NCBI GenBank assembly: GCA_001695595.3
Contig: MBPM02000064.1
Span: forward strand, 434,001 to 498,000
DNA: 64,000 nt
Direction: 5' to 3'
Origin: Plasmopara viticola
Taxonomy: Eukaryota; Oomycota; Peronosporomycetes; Peronosporales; Peronosporaceae
The translations under genes were made by a program, and so were the position numbers. The notes under the pieces were generated by a model. That model worked only from the letters and a program-made list of their open reading frames with translations. It ran no database searches and was not told where the DNA came from. Positions 11,534-21,605 of the stretch are shown one piece after another (position 1 is the first letter of the stretch; each line of letters begins with the position of its first letter).

Positions 11534-13780
11534 ATGCACGCCCGGACGGCGTCCTTCTTGTTGCTGTGGGTCCACGCCTTGTCCGTCGTGACCACGACGA
11601 CGACGAAATACTCGACCCGGTCGGGCATCAAAGAATGGGTCGATCCCGACACGCCGTCGAATCGCCAAGCGATCCTCACGTCCCGTGGCCGCAAGTGGCA
11701 CTTGGTCATGAGCGACGAATTCAATACGCCCAAGCGGAACTTTCGCCCCGGGTACGACCACATGTGGACGTCCGTCGAGAAACCCGACGGCGTCAACGGC
11801 GCGCTGCAATTGTACTCGCACAACATGACGTCGACGGCCTGTGACGACGACGGGACGTGTTACTTTTACATCAAAGCCATCGATGAAGTCAATACCGTGC
11901 ACGTCTACAACATGTACATGCACCCGCCACAGTTTACCGACGCGTACTTTTACTACCGCTCGGGCATGGTCCAGTCGTGGAATAAATTCTGTTACCAAGG
12001 CGGCATGATCAGCACGCGCGTGCAACTGCCGGGGGCCGTGACGGCGGAATCGGGGAATCCCGACGTCAAGACGGGCAAGAGTACGCCCGTGGAGAATGGC
12101 CAGTATTATCCCACGTGGCCCGGCATTTGGATGCTCGGGAACCTCGGGCGGGCCATCTTTTCCGGCTCGACGAACCGCATGTGGCCCTTTTCGTACAATG
12201 CGTGTGAACCCGATCTGTTCGATCCCAAGAACCAACGCATTAGTGCGTGTGAGGACAATCCGGGCTACGGGCTTCACCCGAATCAAGGACGCGGGGCGCC
12301 CGAGATTGATGTGCTCGAAGGCGCGGCGGCGCTCATTTCGTCGTCCATTCAACTGGGGCCCGGCATGCCGGACGAATACCGCACGATCGGGCTCAACTAT
12401 GCCATGGACGACCCCATGTGCATCTACAGTGGGACGTGCAATTCGCCGGGGGCGAATTATCCGGATGTCCCGACCAAACTATACAGCGACCGCGGCCACA
12501 CGTCGTGGTACTCGGGGTTACGGTACACGGCCAACAACTTTTGCCGCGCCGATCCGGATAAAAAGCAAGATTACGACGCGATCGTGGCGTCCCTCAAGGC
12601 GGGGATCGTCAACAACACGTGTTCCTTGACCACGTGTCCTGCGTCGAGCGACGTCAATGGGGACATGGGCCTCGTCGATGGCAAAGGGACGGCGCACTGG
12701 AACATTAATACGAACGGGACGTGTTTCCCCCGCTTCAACGTCTACTTGGGCTCGTACTTGTGTGATCCGGATAATACGGATCCAAAGTGTCCCACGCCCC
12801 GCAATTCGTCGACCCCCGCGTCGAACGCCATGGACTCGTTCAACTACCAAATGGACGCCGTGTCCACGAATTGGCCCGTCCACGTGGGGGCGTACATGGA
12901 ATTCCTGCGGTATGACGTCGAGTGGGTCACGGGCAAGAACGGGTACGTGCGGTGGATGTTGGAGGGCCACGTCATCTTTGAAGTGACGTCCGACACGCTC
13001 ATCAACGTGCCACAGAACGCCAACAAGACGAACCCGACGAAAATCATGGTCGAAGAGCCCCTGTACGTCATCTTGAACGTCGCGGTCTCGAGTGCGTGGG
13101 GGGCTCGGCCCCCGAACGTCGGCATGCCCTGTCGTGGGAACGGGACCGTCGACGAAGTCAACCGCATCTGCGACTCGTTTCCACAATACTTGAAGATTGA
13201 CTACATTCGGCTGTACCAGGATTTGGGCGACGATCTAGACGACGACAATTACATGACGGTCGGGTGTGATCCCGCAACGCACCCGACCAAAGAGTGGATT
13301 GATGGCCACCTCGACGAGTACGAGGACGAAGACAATAAAGTCGTGGAAGTCCGAGGCAAAGCGTTTTGCAAGACGAGCGACGATTGTACCATTGGGGGCA
13401 AGATGGCGCGGTCGGCCGCCTTGTTCACGGGCAAGTGCGTCAAGAAGCGCTGTGAGTGTCTGTATAACTCGTGGGGTGGCCCTCGTTGTACCACTGCGAT
13501 TGCGAGCTCGACGTCGAGTACTTTGAATGTCATGAGTCGCTCGTACGGACCGCCCCTTGGCGTCTCCATTGCGCTCACGGTCCTCGCGTGTATGCTCTCG
13601 ATCGCCTCGGTATACATTGCAAGCGTCAAGTCGACAAAACAGACCAAGATGGCGTCCCAAGCGCTCGAATCCGAGCGGAAGGCGGCCGCACATGCCGACT
13701 TGGGGCACTATAGTGAGGTGAGTCACCGTGGCTCAGTCCTTGAAACCTTATCCAAGGACAATCGGCACAATTTTGTATAG
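11534..13780 (+). CDS. SKN1/KRE6-family beta-glucan synthesis protein, copy 1
   Basis: A 748-residue intact single-exon protein. SKN1/KRE6 proteins act in the secretory pathway and are needed to make beta-1,6-glucan of the wall; they have a GH16-type fold, but their exact reaction is unsettled. Visible here: an N-terminal signal peptide (residues 1 to about 22), the family opening around WHLVMSDEFNTPKRNFRPG, the GH16 catalytic signature EIDVLE (E257, D259, E262), many N-glycosylation sites, a C-terminal cysteine-rich EGF-like module ending CECLYNSWGGPRC, one transmembrane helix (about 675-696) and a 52-residue tail ending DNRHNFV. The ATG follows CCACC and starts the signal peptide directly. 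It is convergent with copy 2, with 280 AT-rich bases between the stops. The order (signal peptide first, anchor last) implies a type I protein, unlike yeast Kre6. Confidence 0.9.
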   Translation: MHARTASFLLLWVHALSVVTTTTTKYSTRSGIKEWVDPDTPSNRQAILTSRGRKWHLVMSDEFNTPKRNFRPGYDHMWTSVEKPDGVNGALQLYSHNMTSTACDDDGTCYFYIKAIDEVNTVHVYNMYMHPPQFTDAYFYYRSGMVQSWNKFCYQGGMISTRVQLPGAVTAESGNPDVKTGKSTPVENGQYYPTWPGIWMLGNLGRAIFSGSTNRMWPFSYNACEPDLFDPKNQRISACEDNPGYGLHPNQGRGAPEIDVLEGAAALISSSIQLGPGMPDEYRTIGLNYAMDDPMCIYSGTCNSPGANYPDVPTKLYSDRGHTSWYSGLRYTANNFCRADPDKKQDYDAIVASLKAGIVNNTCSLTTCPASSDVNGDMGLVDGKGTAHWNINTNGTCFPRFNVYLGSYLCDPDNTDPKCPTPRNSSTPASNAMDSFNYQMDAVSTNWPVHVGAYMEFLRYDVEWVTGKNGYVRWMLEGHVIFEVTSDTLINVPQNANKTNPTKIMVEEPLYVILNVAVSSAWGARPPNVGMPCRGNGTVDEVNRICDSFPQYLKIDYIRLYQDLGDDLDDDNYMTVGCDPATHPTKEWIDGHLDEYEDEDNKVVEVRGKAFCKTSDDCTIGGKMARSAALFTGKCVKKRCECLYNSWGGPRCTTAIASSTSSTLNVMSRSYGPPLGVSIALTVLACMLSIASVYIASVKSTKQTKMASQALESERKAAAHADLGHYSEVSHRGSVLETLSKDNRHNFV

Positions 13781-14060
13781 GTAGGAGGTTTACTTGGAAA
13801 TATATATCACGGGGGAAATTACGGCCCTTTGCTCAATTTAGCTTTTTTTTGAAAAATTGTAATTAAGCCTTGCGACACAATCAGTAGCTGCTCTATTTTC
13901 TAAATGTTTCGTCTTGATGCTAAAATTCATAGAACGACGCAGTAATTGATCGCTTTATTATAATATACGTTTGAATACTGGAACGCCCAAATGGTCCAAA
14001 TTACTAATATAGGGCCTATTTGTGCCAAAGTCATCCGTTAGCTAGCAGATAAAAAAATGG

Positions 14061-16328
14061 TTAGACAAAGTTTTGACTGTAATTGTCCCTCGGTCGCTGG
14101 CGGGCGTCGTTGCTAGGGTGCGATTGGCGCTCGGCCTCTTGCTTGGCCTGTATATCGCCCGTCGAACTTTTAGTCTGTTTCTTCAGCAACGCCGCTGCCT
14201 TCTTTTGCTTTGCCGACGATCGAAAAAAGGCAATGGACGTGAACAGCACCGTGAAGGCCGCGACCCCAATCGACATGCCAAAGGGAGGCCCGTACGAGTT
14301 GGAAGTCATGGATTTCGACGTCACGGTACTCTTCGACGAGCCGGACACGGCCGTGGTACACCGTGGCCCGCCCCACGACGACGCGTACGTGCACTCGCAT
14401 CGTTTCTTGACGCACTTGCCCGTCTTGAGAAGGGTCTTGCCGAGGGTCCCCCCAATGGTACAATCGTCGTTTGTGGTACAAAACGCCTTCCCCGCCACCT
14501 CTTTGTGCGGATTATCGTCGTCTTCGTACTCGTCGAGATGCCCTTCAATCCACTCTTTGGTCGGGTGCGTCTTTGGGTCACAGCCAATGCTCATTAAATT
14601 GTCGGCGTCGAGGTCATCGCCCAAGTCCTGGTACAGCCGCACGTAGTCCATCTTGAGGTACAAGGGAAACGCGTCACAAATCGCGTTCACCACCTTATCG
14701 GTACCATTCCCGCGACATTCTTTTCCAGGGTTCGGCGGCGTGGCACCCCACGAACTCGACAAGGCGACGTTAATAATCACATACAATGGCTCCTCGACCA
14801 TGATTTTCAAGGGGTTGCTATTGTTGACATTTTGCGGCACGTCCGTAATCGTTTTGGCAGGGACTTCAAAAATGGGACTGCCTTCAATGTTCCATCGTAC
14901 GTACCCATTTTTGCCCGTGACCCATTCGACTTGGTACGTCACGAAATCCATGTACGCCCCCACGTGCACGGGCCAATTGGTCGAAATGGCGTCCATTTGA
15001 TAATTAAACGAACTCATGGCGTTCGACTTGGGCGTGGTGGATTCATTTCGCGGATTCGAACACTTCCAATACGTATTGTCGGGATCACACAAGTAGGACC
15101 CCAGGTAGACATTAAAGAGGCCAAAACACGTCCCATTCGTATTGACGTTCCAAAAATCGTCGCTCGAACCGTCAATGGGCCCCATGTCGCCATTCACATC
15201 GCGCGAAGCGGGACACGTGTCCAACGTGCACGTATTCTCGGTAATGCCGGCTTTCACGGACGCCGCGATCGTCTTGTAATCTTGTTTCTTGTCCGGATTC
15301 GGTTCACACAGATTGTTCGCAGAGTACCGCAGGCCTTGGTACCACGATTTGTGCCCCCGCTCCTCCATGTACGTTTCGGTCGGTACATCGGGGAAATTCG
15401 CCCCCGGGGTGGTGCAAATCCCCGTGTAGATACACCCCGGGTCGTCAATGCCGTAATTGAGCCCCATGACACGGTAATCGTACGGCATGCCAGGGCCCAC
15501 TTGCAATGACGACGACACGAGCGAGGCCGAGCCTTCGAGCACATCGATCTCGGGTGCCCCGCGCCCTTGATTCGGGTTCAAACCGTACCCCGGGTCGTCG
15601 TTACACGCACTGATCCGTTGGAACGTGGGTTCAAAAATGTCGGGCTCACACCGATCGTACGAAAAGGGCCACATTCGATTCGTCGACGCCGAGAAGATGG
15701 CCCGCCCGAGGTTGCCCATCATCCACACCCCGGGCCACGTCGGGTAGTACTTGCCCGTGGCCACTGGCGTGCTCTTGCCCGTGGTAATGTCCGGGTTCCC
15801 CGACTCGGGCGTCACGACCCCCGGGAGTTGCACTCGCGTCTCAATCATCCCACCTTGGTAGCAGAATTTGTTCCACGATTGGACCATGGCGGCCCGGTAG
15901 TAAAAGTACGCGTCCGTGTACCCCGGCGGGTGGGTATACATGTTGTAGACGTGAAGCACATTCACTTCATCGACGGCTTTAATGTAAAAGTAGCACGTCT
16001 CATCGTCGTCGCACTTCGTCGACGTCATGTTGTGCGAGTACAACTCGAGCGCGCCGTTCACCCCGTCGGGTTTCTCAATCGACGTCCACAAGTGGTCCTT
16101 TCCGGGTCGAAAGTTGCGATTCGCAGTGTTGAATTCGTCACTCATGGTCAAGTCCCACGTGCGCCCACGGGACGTGACGTACGTCTGACGGTCAGCGGGC
16201 GTCGCGGGGTCGACCCACGCCCGAATGCCCGATTTGGTCGGGTACGTGGCGGATTGCGGAACGTCGTCCTTGGCCTGACTCACCCACAGGAGCGACAAGA
16301 AGGGGCTGGTCAAGGCGTAAAGACGCAT
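14061..16328 (-). CDS. SKN1/KRE6-family beta-glucan synthesis protein, copy 2
   Basis: A 755-residue intact single-exon protein, closely similar to copy 1 along its whole length and facing it tail to tail. It has a signal peptide (about residues 1-18), the SDEFN opening, the GH16 signature EIDVLE (E260, D262, E265), the PLYVIINVALSSSWG block, the cysteine-rich CECTYASSWGGPRC module, a transmembrane helix after NSYGPPFG and a cytosolic tail ending RPRDNYSQNFV. Start chosen at the ATG at 16328, which opens a good signal peptide. A TCCATTGACGTC element lies about 41 bases upstream. The head-out, tail-in arrangement with copy 1 suggests an inverted duplication. All catalytic positions are kept, so it is probably functional. 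Confidence 0.9.
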   Translation of the reverse strand: MRLYALTSPFLSLLWVSQAKDDVPQSATYPTKSGIRAWVDPATPADRQTYVTSRGRTWDLTMSDEFNTANRNFRPGKDHLWTSIEKPDGVNGALELYSHNMTSTKCDDDETCYFYIKAVDEVNVLHVYNMYTHPPGYTDAYFYYRAAMVQSWNKFCYQGGMIETRVQLPGVVTPESGNPDITTGKSTPVATGKYYPTWPGVWMMGNLGRAIFSASTNRMWPFSYDRCEPDIFEPTFQRISACNDDPGYGLNPNQGRGAPEIDVLEGSASLVSSSLQVGPGMPYDYRVMGLNYGIDDPGCIYTGICTTPGANFPDVPTETYMEERGHKSWYQGLRYSANNLCEPNPDKKQDYKTIAASVKAGITENTCTLDTCPASRDVNGDMGPIDGSSDDFWNVNTNGTCFGLFNVYLGSYLCDPDNTYWKCSNPRNESTTPKSNAMSSFNYQMDAISTNWPVHVGAYMDFVTYQVEWVTGKNGYVRWNIEGSPIFEVPAKTITDVPQNVNNSNPLKIMVEEPLYVIINVALSSSWGATPPNPGKECRGNGTDKVVNAICDAFPLYLKMDYVRLYQDLGDDLDADNLMSIGCDPKTHPTKEWIEGHLDEYEDDDNPHKEVAGKAFCTTNDDCTIGGTLGKTLLKTGKCVKKRCECTYASSWGGPRCTTAVSGSSKSTVTSKSMTSNSYGPPFGMSIGVAAFTVLFTSIAFFRSSAKQKKAAALLKKQTKSSTGDIQAKQEAERQSHPSNDARQRPRDNYSQNFV

Positions 16329-16354
16329 AGCACGACCGAGGGCACGAAGAAGAA

Positions 16355-16369
16355 GGTGACGTCAATGGA
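16355..16369 (-). promoter_or_regulatory. TCCATTG initiator-like element
   Basis: Read on the minus strand this is TCCATTGACGTCACC, about 41 bases upstream of the ATG of SKN1/KRE6 copy 2. It shares TCCATTGAC with the element before copy 1. Likely a transcription start element, by position and by recurrence in three paralogues. Confidence 0.4.
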
Positions 16370-16409
16370 GGCGGCACACGATGTGTGGCGTTAGAGCGGC
16401 AGGTTGCCA

Positions 16410-18932
16410 AGTGAGACGCATGTTGATGATCCGTTCGACGCCGAGACCCGTTTCTGAGCAGTGCCTACCGTGGATTATGGAACATATGGAGGATTAAAGG
16501 GGGGATAAGACTCGCGACATAATAGGCGCCATCGCGGGGTAAATATAACCCCCGATCTATTCGTAATATTAGACAATTGACATATTTTGGAGCTTTGGTA
16601 GCAGTATTGATGATTCGAGATGCATTTCTTAAAGTCAAGATCGTGTTTTAAATACATTTCTTAAAATAGAGTTGCGCTTGTTTATATATAGTTGCTACGA
16701 GCGGTAAATTAAGCTCACCTTTACCATCTTGGCTATTATGCTACCCGCTACCTGTACGTGTGACCCTTGTATAATATGGACTCAAGTACAAGGAGACAGT
16801 TTGAATGGCTGGACAGTCGTGCGTGTGCTGTTGAATCGTAATCGATCCACAAAGTGAGCAGGCCACGTCCCTCAAACAGAGATTTGCTGCTTCATCCATT
16901 GTTTTCTTTAGAACGAAGTGAAAAGTCCTCTTGAGTTATCTCACTATCCTAACGATACCTTTTTCTTGTGTAACAGCTGGCCGAGCTTTTATGATAACCC
17001 TAGGTTTTTTACCGGTTTCGCTTAAAATATTCTTTAAGGAGATAAAAATCATTGCAATAGCGAATTGAGTTGCTTCGTAGAAATTAGAGGTAGGGTGATG
17101 CACGTATGATCAATAGATAAGTCGTTAAACGGCGTACTTTAATTTACTAAGGAAAGCAGTTGCTCCACATAAACTTTAAAGAAGTACCGTCCATTTTAAT
17201 CTTTCCTATGTATGCAGCAGATTCAACATCGTACTCAGTAATCAATTTAGTAAGCTTCAGTAAGCAACCGGTGATAATACCGATGAGTTGCCAATATTCT
17301 TTAAGGCAGGAAACCAGCTTTACCAAAAAAAACCGGCTTTGCATCCCCTCACTAAGACGTGGTATCATTCAGTAGAAGGGAGATGAGAATTAAATCGCTC
17401 TTGACTTTTGAGTAAAAAGTCATAATGATGACCAAACAGGCATCAATGAGGACTGCCATCCTTTAAATTAACTGAGCCAAGAATGGCTTTCACATGTTCA
17501 GCTGTACTAAAATTGGCCTCTGAGCCCAAGAACGCGTCTTTTGCCAGCAACAAAAGCTGAGCATGTGCCTTGGGCGGCGTGCCTTTGAGCTCGCTCGTCA
17601 CAGAGCCGCTCAGGCAAGGTACTCCATCGCGTTGCTGATATAGCGTTTACGATATATATACATATGTATTGGATATTCTCGCTCGTTGGTGCTCCTAAAA
17701 CGCCGCGGGTCTATTGTAACGTTGTCAAAACAGCCTCATTGCCAAGAAGTACACCTAAATCTGTTAAACTAGACGTCAGATTCCCCGAGAATGCTGAACG
17801 CTTCACCCAAAGACAAGAGAGGCTATGATTATCAAGGGGAAAAAATGTTGCAAAAATTTTCTTGATACTACCAACACTGGTAACACAACGGCTCAGTAAG
17901 AAATTTATTCTGATCTGAGTGAGCCATCATGGTATAAAAGTTCAAAGCACGATCGGACCTTACGCCTATGGGCTTAACCAAAGATTAATGGGCCAATGAT
18001 AAGTCACCTTTGAGTCCGACATCAGTAGTAAAGGCATATCTATCGAGCGGAAACGAAGTCGTTAGACTTTCCACAATATTCCGACGCACGGTCCAACGGC
18101 TGTAGCCTACATACAAATCGCCTGTTGAAGTTGCAACGTCCTCTGAGCAGTCATGTGAAGCTGTTTTCGCAACATTCATGAGCTCTATGAAGCGGACCAA
18201 TCATGCCAAATAACAAGAAGCTACCAGAGCAGCTTTTTCAAAAGCACTTCGCATGAAAGTTTCGCTGGTATTAGCGGTCAAAGAGCTCCAGAGAAGGCTA
18301 CTTCGGCCTCAGCCTTTTGCCCTCTGCATGAAAAGCAATAGCCCGACTATTGCTCGTGAGGTTACTCTTATGGTCAGTCGCGGCGATTTGGTGGTGGTCG
18401 TCCACGGACCCTCAAGATCCTCGAAATTGAAGAGAGCCCTTTTGTCGTGTGACTCATGAATTTCACAGTCGATTCAACCGCCACTTGGCTCAGCTTAAGA
18501 TATCCGAGCCGCGTTGAGAAGTCGCGTTTATTTCGTATTAACCTTTTGCTCGGTCGGCTGTACAAAGAGCACATCCTTCTGGCTACGCGACTTTAAAATA
18601 CAGATAGAAGTAGTGGTGTGATATTTGCGAGCCGATTCGTAAAAAGCCTCGTTTTAAGGTCGTGGCTCGATGCACCAAAAGAACATATTTTTCGAGCGTC
18701 TAGCTGGCGCCGGATTTCTAAGTTTGAATTCCGATCTTGCTCCATCTGCGAAAAATGAAAAGCCGCAGAGCGTTTCTCTACGCAAGGATTTGATTGTGGG
18801 CCAAAGTTTTACGCGCGTACAAGCTATTAGCGAATGACTAAGGGCTGAGGGCAAATTAGCGCAAGAAAAATCTATACCATTTCGAGCACGATCACGTTGA
18901 CGTCGAACTCGTCATCCGTCTTCTTTCAATTT
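16410..18932. other. AT-rich intergenic stretch
   Basis: No gene can be supported. Short frames on both strands have no recognisable domain. A 68-codon ATG frame at 18253 (plus) and a 66-codon frame at 18654-18854 (minus) are the only ones with slightly coding-like composition, but they have no motif and no signal peptide. A TA-rich microsatellite-like patch (tatatatacatatgtat) lies near 17.65 kb. Confidence 0.5.
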
Positions 18933-18990
18933 CTTCAAAAGTGAGGGTCGAACTCACACTGTACGTCAGACCATATGACTACATCTGAAA
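18933..18990 (-). other. tRNA-like relic
   Basis: On the minus strand the sequence contains a perfect T-arm: GTGAG, a seven-base loop TTCGACC, then CTCAC (18957-18941). A seven-pair acceptor-like stem (TTTCAGA with TTTGAAG, two of the pairs G-U) can be drawn around it, and TAGTCATATGG resembles a tRNA A box. Only about 24 bases separate the acceptor strand from the T arm, too few for D and anticodon arms, so this is not a normal tRNA. It may be a decayed tRNA or the head of an old tRNA-derived SINE. Confidence 0.3.
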
Positions 18991-19399
18991 TCTACCCCAA
19001 CAAAGTGTAGCCTACCAGTTTTCTACCAACGCTTCAAACATTTTACATCACATTCTTGGAAACTTTTCACCTTTTGTAATACTCTCTTTGCTTTATTGAA
19101 ATTTGATGACAATTTCTCTCCTATTATCAATTTGAAGCGACGAGAAAGAATAGATTATAACCGTACTTAGTTAGAAGATATGAAAGTCGCAGTCATTTGA
19201 TATATACTACACAATTTTGGTCTTCCTCCAGTCTTTAACGCATTAGTCTTACCTACGAATCTGTTAAATCATATGTAATTTATCAAAAGCACGATATTAC
19301 ACAGCCCGTGATTGTGTAGCCATCATCACTGCCAGCGTATAATTAAAACTTAAAATTTACATCAATGCCGACCTCTTGAATGCTAGTCATCCTCTCTTC
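18991..19399. other. AT-rich intergenic stretch
   Basis: About 400 bases, very AT-rich, downstream of the ELMO gene (which is on the minus strand and ends at 19400). No gene seen; it probably contains that gene's 3' untranslated region. Confidence 0.5.
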
Positions 19400-20794
19400 T
19401 TAGCATAGTGGCCAGAATAAATTGCCTTTAATCGAGGGCTCTGACTTGGAGGTCGGTCGCGTCTTTGCAATCACAAGCGTGTCCTCCATCTCGAGCGTCT
19501 GAAACGAGTCCGAACGTTCCTGTCCTTCCCAATCTGTAAGGGAACGGGTCGAGAGACTTGCGCCAAAGCGTTCAACCAACGCCTGGTCGCTCACTTCGCG
19601 CAGCTCCACCAATGTCGCTGGTCCTTGCTCCAAGATAAAAGTCACAATCTTTTGGGTCGCTTTCAGCACCACTATCAACCAACAAGCTAGCGTTAGCACC
19701 CTCGAGTCTCGACCGAGCATCAAGTCTTGACTTCGTACCTCCAAATTCCATATAAGTCGCATTCAGGCGGTGCCAGATCGCATTCATCTTGACAAAAGCT
19801 GATCAAGCCAATCAAAGTGTCAGTATCATAAACACCTCCATCTTCGAAGCCAAAACTTACCCAGGAAGTAGAGTTCGTAAAACGCAGCGGGCTCTTCAAA
19901 AAGGTGCCAAAAGACTTCCTTCTTTTCCGCAAACTTGCCGTCTCCAAGCTGCAAGAGTCCCGCTAACAAGCACGTCAAGTTGATTCCAGCAACACAGACG
20001 GGGTACCATCGCTTAGCACGTTTCGATTCGTTGCCATCCGGCATTTGGTCATAATGAATCGTCCTCATCTCCATCGGATGCGCTTCAAACGCATACAACA
20101 GACACTTCATGGCCAACCTGCCTCCGCCTCGAAAATCCGTCTCGGGACTGGCATTTTGAAACCCGAGCTTGACCCAGTCCACACGCTTCCGATCGTACGT
20201 CTCGTGTTCCGTCCTACCACCGACGACTCGCCACAATCGTTCTAACGACGATTCAAACCACGCATCGCCCGCCACGACCTTGTGCGAGAGGTCCGTCTCG
20301 AGCTCGAGAAGCTCGAGGCAAGTCTGCGGGGTCGGCACAAGCATGGGTTTGTCCCCACTTGCCGAGTTCGTTCGCGACCTTCGACCGGTCCACGAGTCCT
20401 TGACGAGTTGCAACGTAGTGGTCGCTGCGGCCAAGAGATCTTCCGCACCAGGGTCTCGTCGCTGGGAGAAAGGAAGCGAGACGGGAGACGCGGGCAAACG
20501 GAGCTTCCGCCACGTCCGGCCAAGGCGCGAGCTCGGCGATCCGACGTCTGGCGAGAGGCACCCAAGCGTGCCGCACATTTCGCACTCGACAAGCTCGGGA
20601 TGGTTGAGAAACGTGCAGACATGACACACCCACGGCGGAGGAGCGGAGATCGTGTACACTGGAGGCGGCGCGGCCTCCCGGACGTGGTGCATGGCACGCA
20701 GTTCCGTCTGAATGTCGTGTGGCAATGCGGCAAAGATGCTCGGGTCAACGGACGGCGGCGTCCAGGACGGCACGACGTGCGCGGCGTCGGTCAT
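19400..20794 (-). CDS. ELMO-domain protein with UBM and NZF ubiquitin-binding modules
   Basis: Three exons (20794-19861, 19798-19739, 19671-19400) give 421 residues. Introns are 62 and 67 nt with GTAAGT and GTACGA donors, CAG/TAG acceptors and a CTAAC branch sequence in the second; the joins keep frame and complete the ELMO domain (exon 2 reads FVKMNAIWHRLNATYMEFG). Residues 16-36 form a ubiquitin-binding motif with the LP core (DPSIFAALPHDIQTEL). Residues 54-76 form a RanBP2/NZF zinc finger (W55, C57, C60, C71, C74) with the Thr-Phe pair after C60 that marks ubiquitin-binding members. The ELMO domain (WVKLGFQNASPETDFRG, then YPVCVAGINLT) follows. ELMO proteins regulate Rac/Arf-type small GTPases. 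The start is the ATG before TDAAHVV; a longer upstream frame has no support. A decayed copy of the last exon lies nearby. Confidence 0.85.
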
Positions 20795-21360
20795 TTTGAG
20801 GACTGAGTACGGTGGACATGGCAGGCCGCGGTCGGCGTATCCGTATGTATACACGGAAGCGAGTATCAGAAATCTCCCACCCACTAGCCGTGGCGGGTGC
20901 TTCAATTGCTATTTTTAGAAGAGGATTTGGTTTTCGTACTGTGGCCGGAAGCCAAAAAATCAGGCTGTCCTTTACGCCATTGCCGCACGACAGGGCAAAT
21001 GAGCAGTGATGCCACTTTTACCTCCCGTGGCCACCACTTTTTGCGCCTCGTACGACTGTGGACGCTTGGGGTTGGCGCGTCTGCGCGTTTTGAACCCTGT
21101 TCGGGAGCGGCACTCTCTGTATCTCGGCTGAAGTCGTACCTGATGGATTGCAGGACGTAAGAAAGCGTGTCGGGCTCGAGACTTGGGTAGACGTTGCGTA
21201 CGTTTCGTCTGCCCTCGTCTTTAGTCTACGAGCGTCTACTGCTAGATCTATGAGCGGCAGCTACAATTAAGTTACACTTTGTCAAGGAATTGTGGAAAGA
21301 TTGACGGGTGAGGACGAATTTGGCGAGTGTGGACACACTTGTGCTTGTGCCTTTTAATTT
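20795..21360. other. Intergenic region upstream of the ELMO gene
   Basis: No gene supported. It holds the presumed promoter of the minus-strand ELMO gene and, further out, sequence leading into an inverted decayed copy of that gene's last exon. I could not trace the relic's upstream exons in this stretch. Confidence 0.45.
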
Positions 21361-21361
21361 G

Positions 21362-21605
21362 AGGGGCTTATGGCGACTCGAAAGGTAGTCACTTTGATGT
21401 TGGAACAGGACTCAGCTACACTTATCGTCAGGCATTGGTTTTCGGACGTCTCTCGACCTGTTTCCTCTCAGAATGGGAAGGAGGTGAATGGGTGGACTCG
21501 ACAATATGGCGGACACTCTTGTGATTGCAAAGACGCGGTCAGAGCCTTTCATAAAGGCAATAATATTGGCCTATACATCAAAAATGTAGGAAGACTAGCC
21601 TTAAA
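21362..21605 (+). pseudogene. Decayed inverted copy of the ELMO gene's last exon
   Basis: Read on the plus strand, the sequence follows exon 3 of the minus-strand ELMO gene: ATRKVVTLMLEQDSATL corresponds to ATQKIVTFILEQGPATL in the intact gene. At DNA level, GTGATTGCAAAGACGCG recurs exactly, and the end of the coding part (AAAGGCAAT..ATTGGCC) is kept. Similarity continues past the stop codon into the 3' flank (GACTAGC.TT..AAGG..GGCATTG). The register is broken by small indels and the stop codon is lost, so this is not functional. Since the non-coding 3' flank is included, it arose from a genomic duplication and not from a spliced mRNA copy. It lies in opposite orientation to the gene, about 570 bases beyond its start. 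Confidence 0.7.

Noticed and set aside
11206..11844. 212-codon plus-strand frame over the start of SKN1/KRE6 copy 1
   Set aside because: It begins in the GC-rich upstream region, continues in the wrong frame across the real gene and has no domain.
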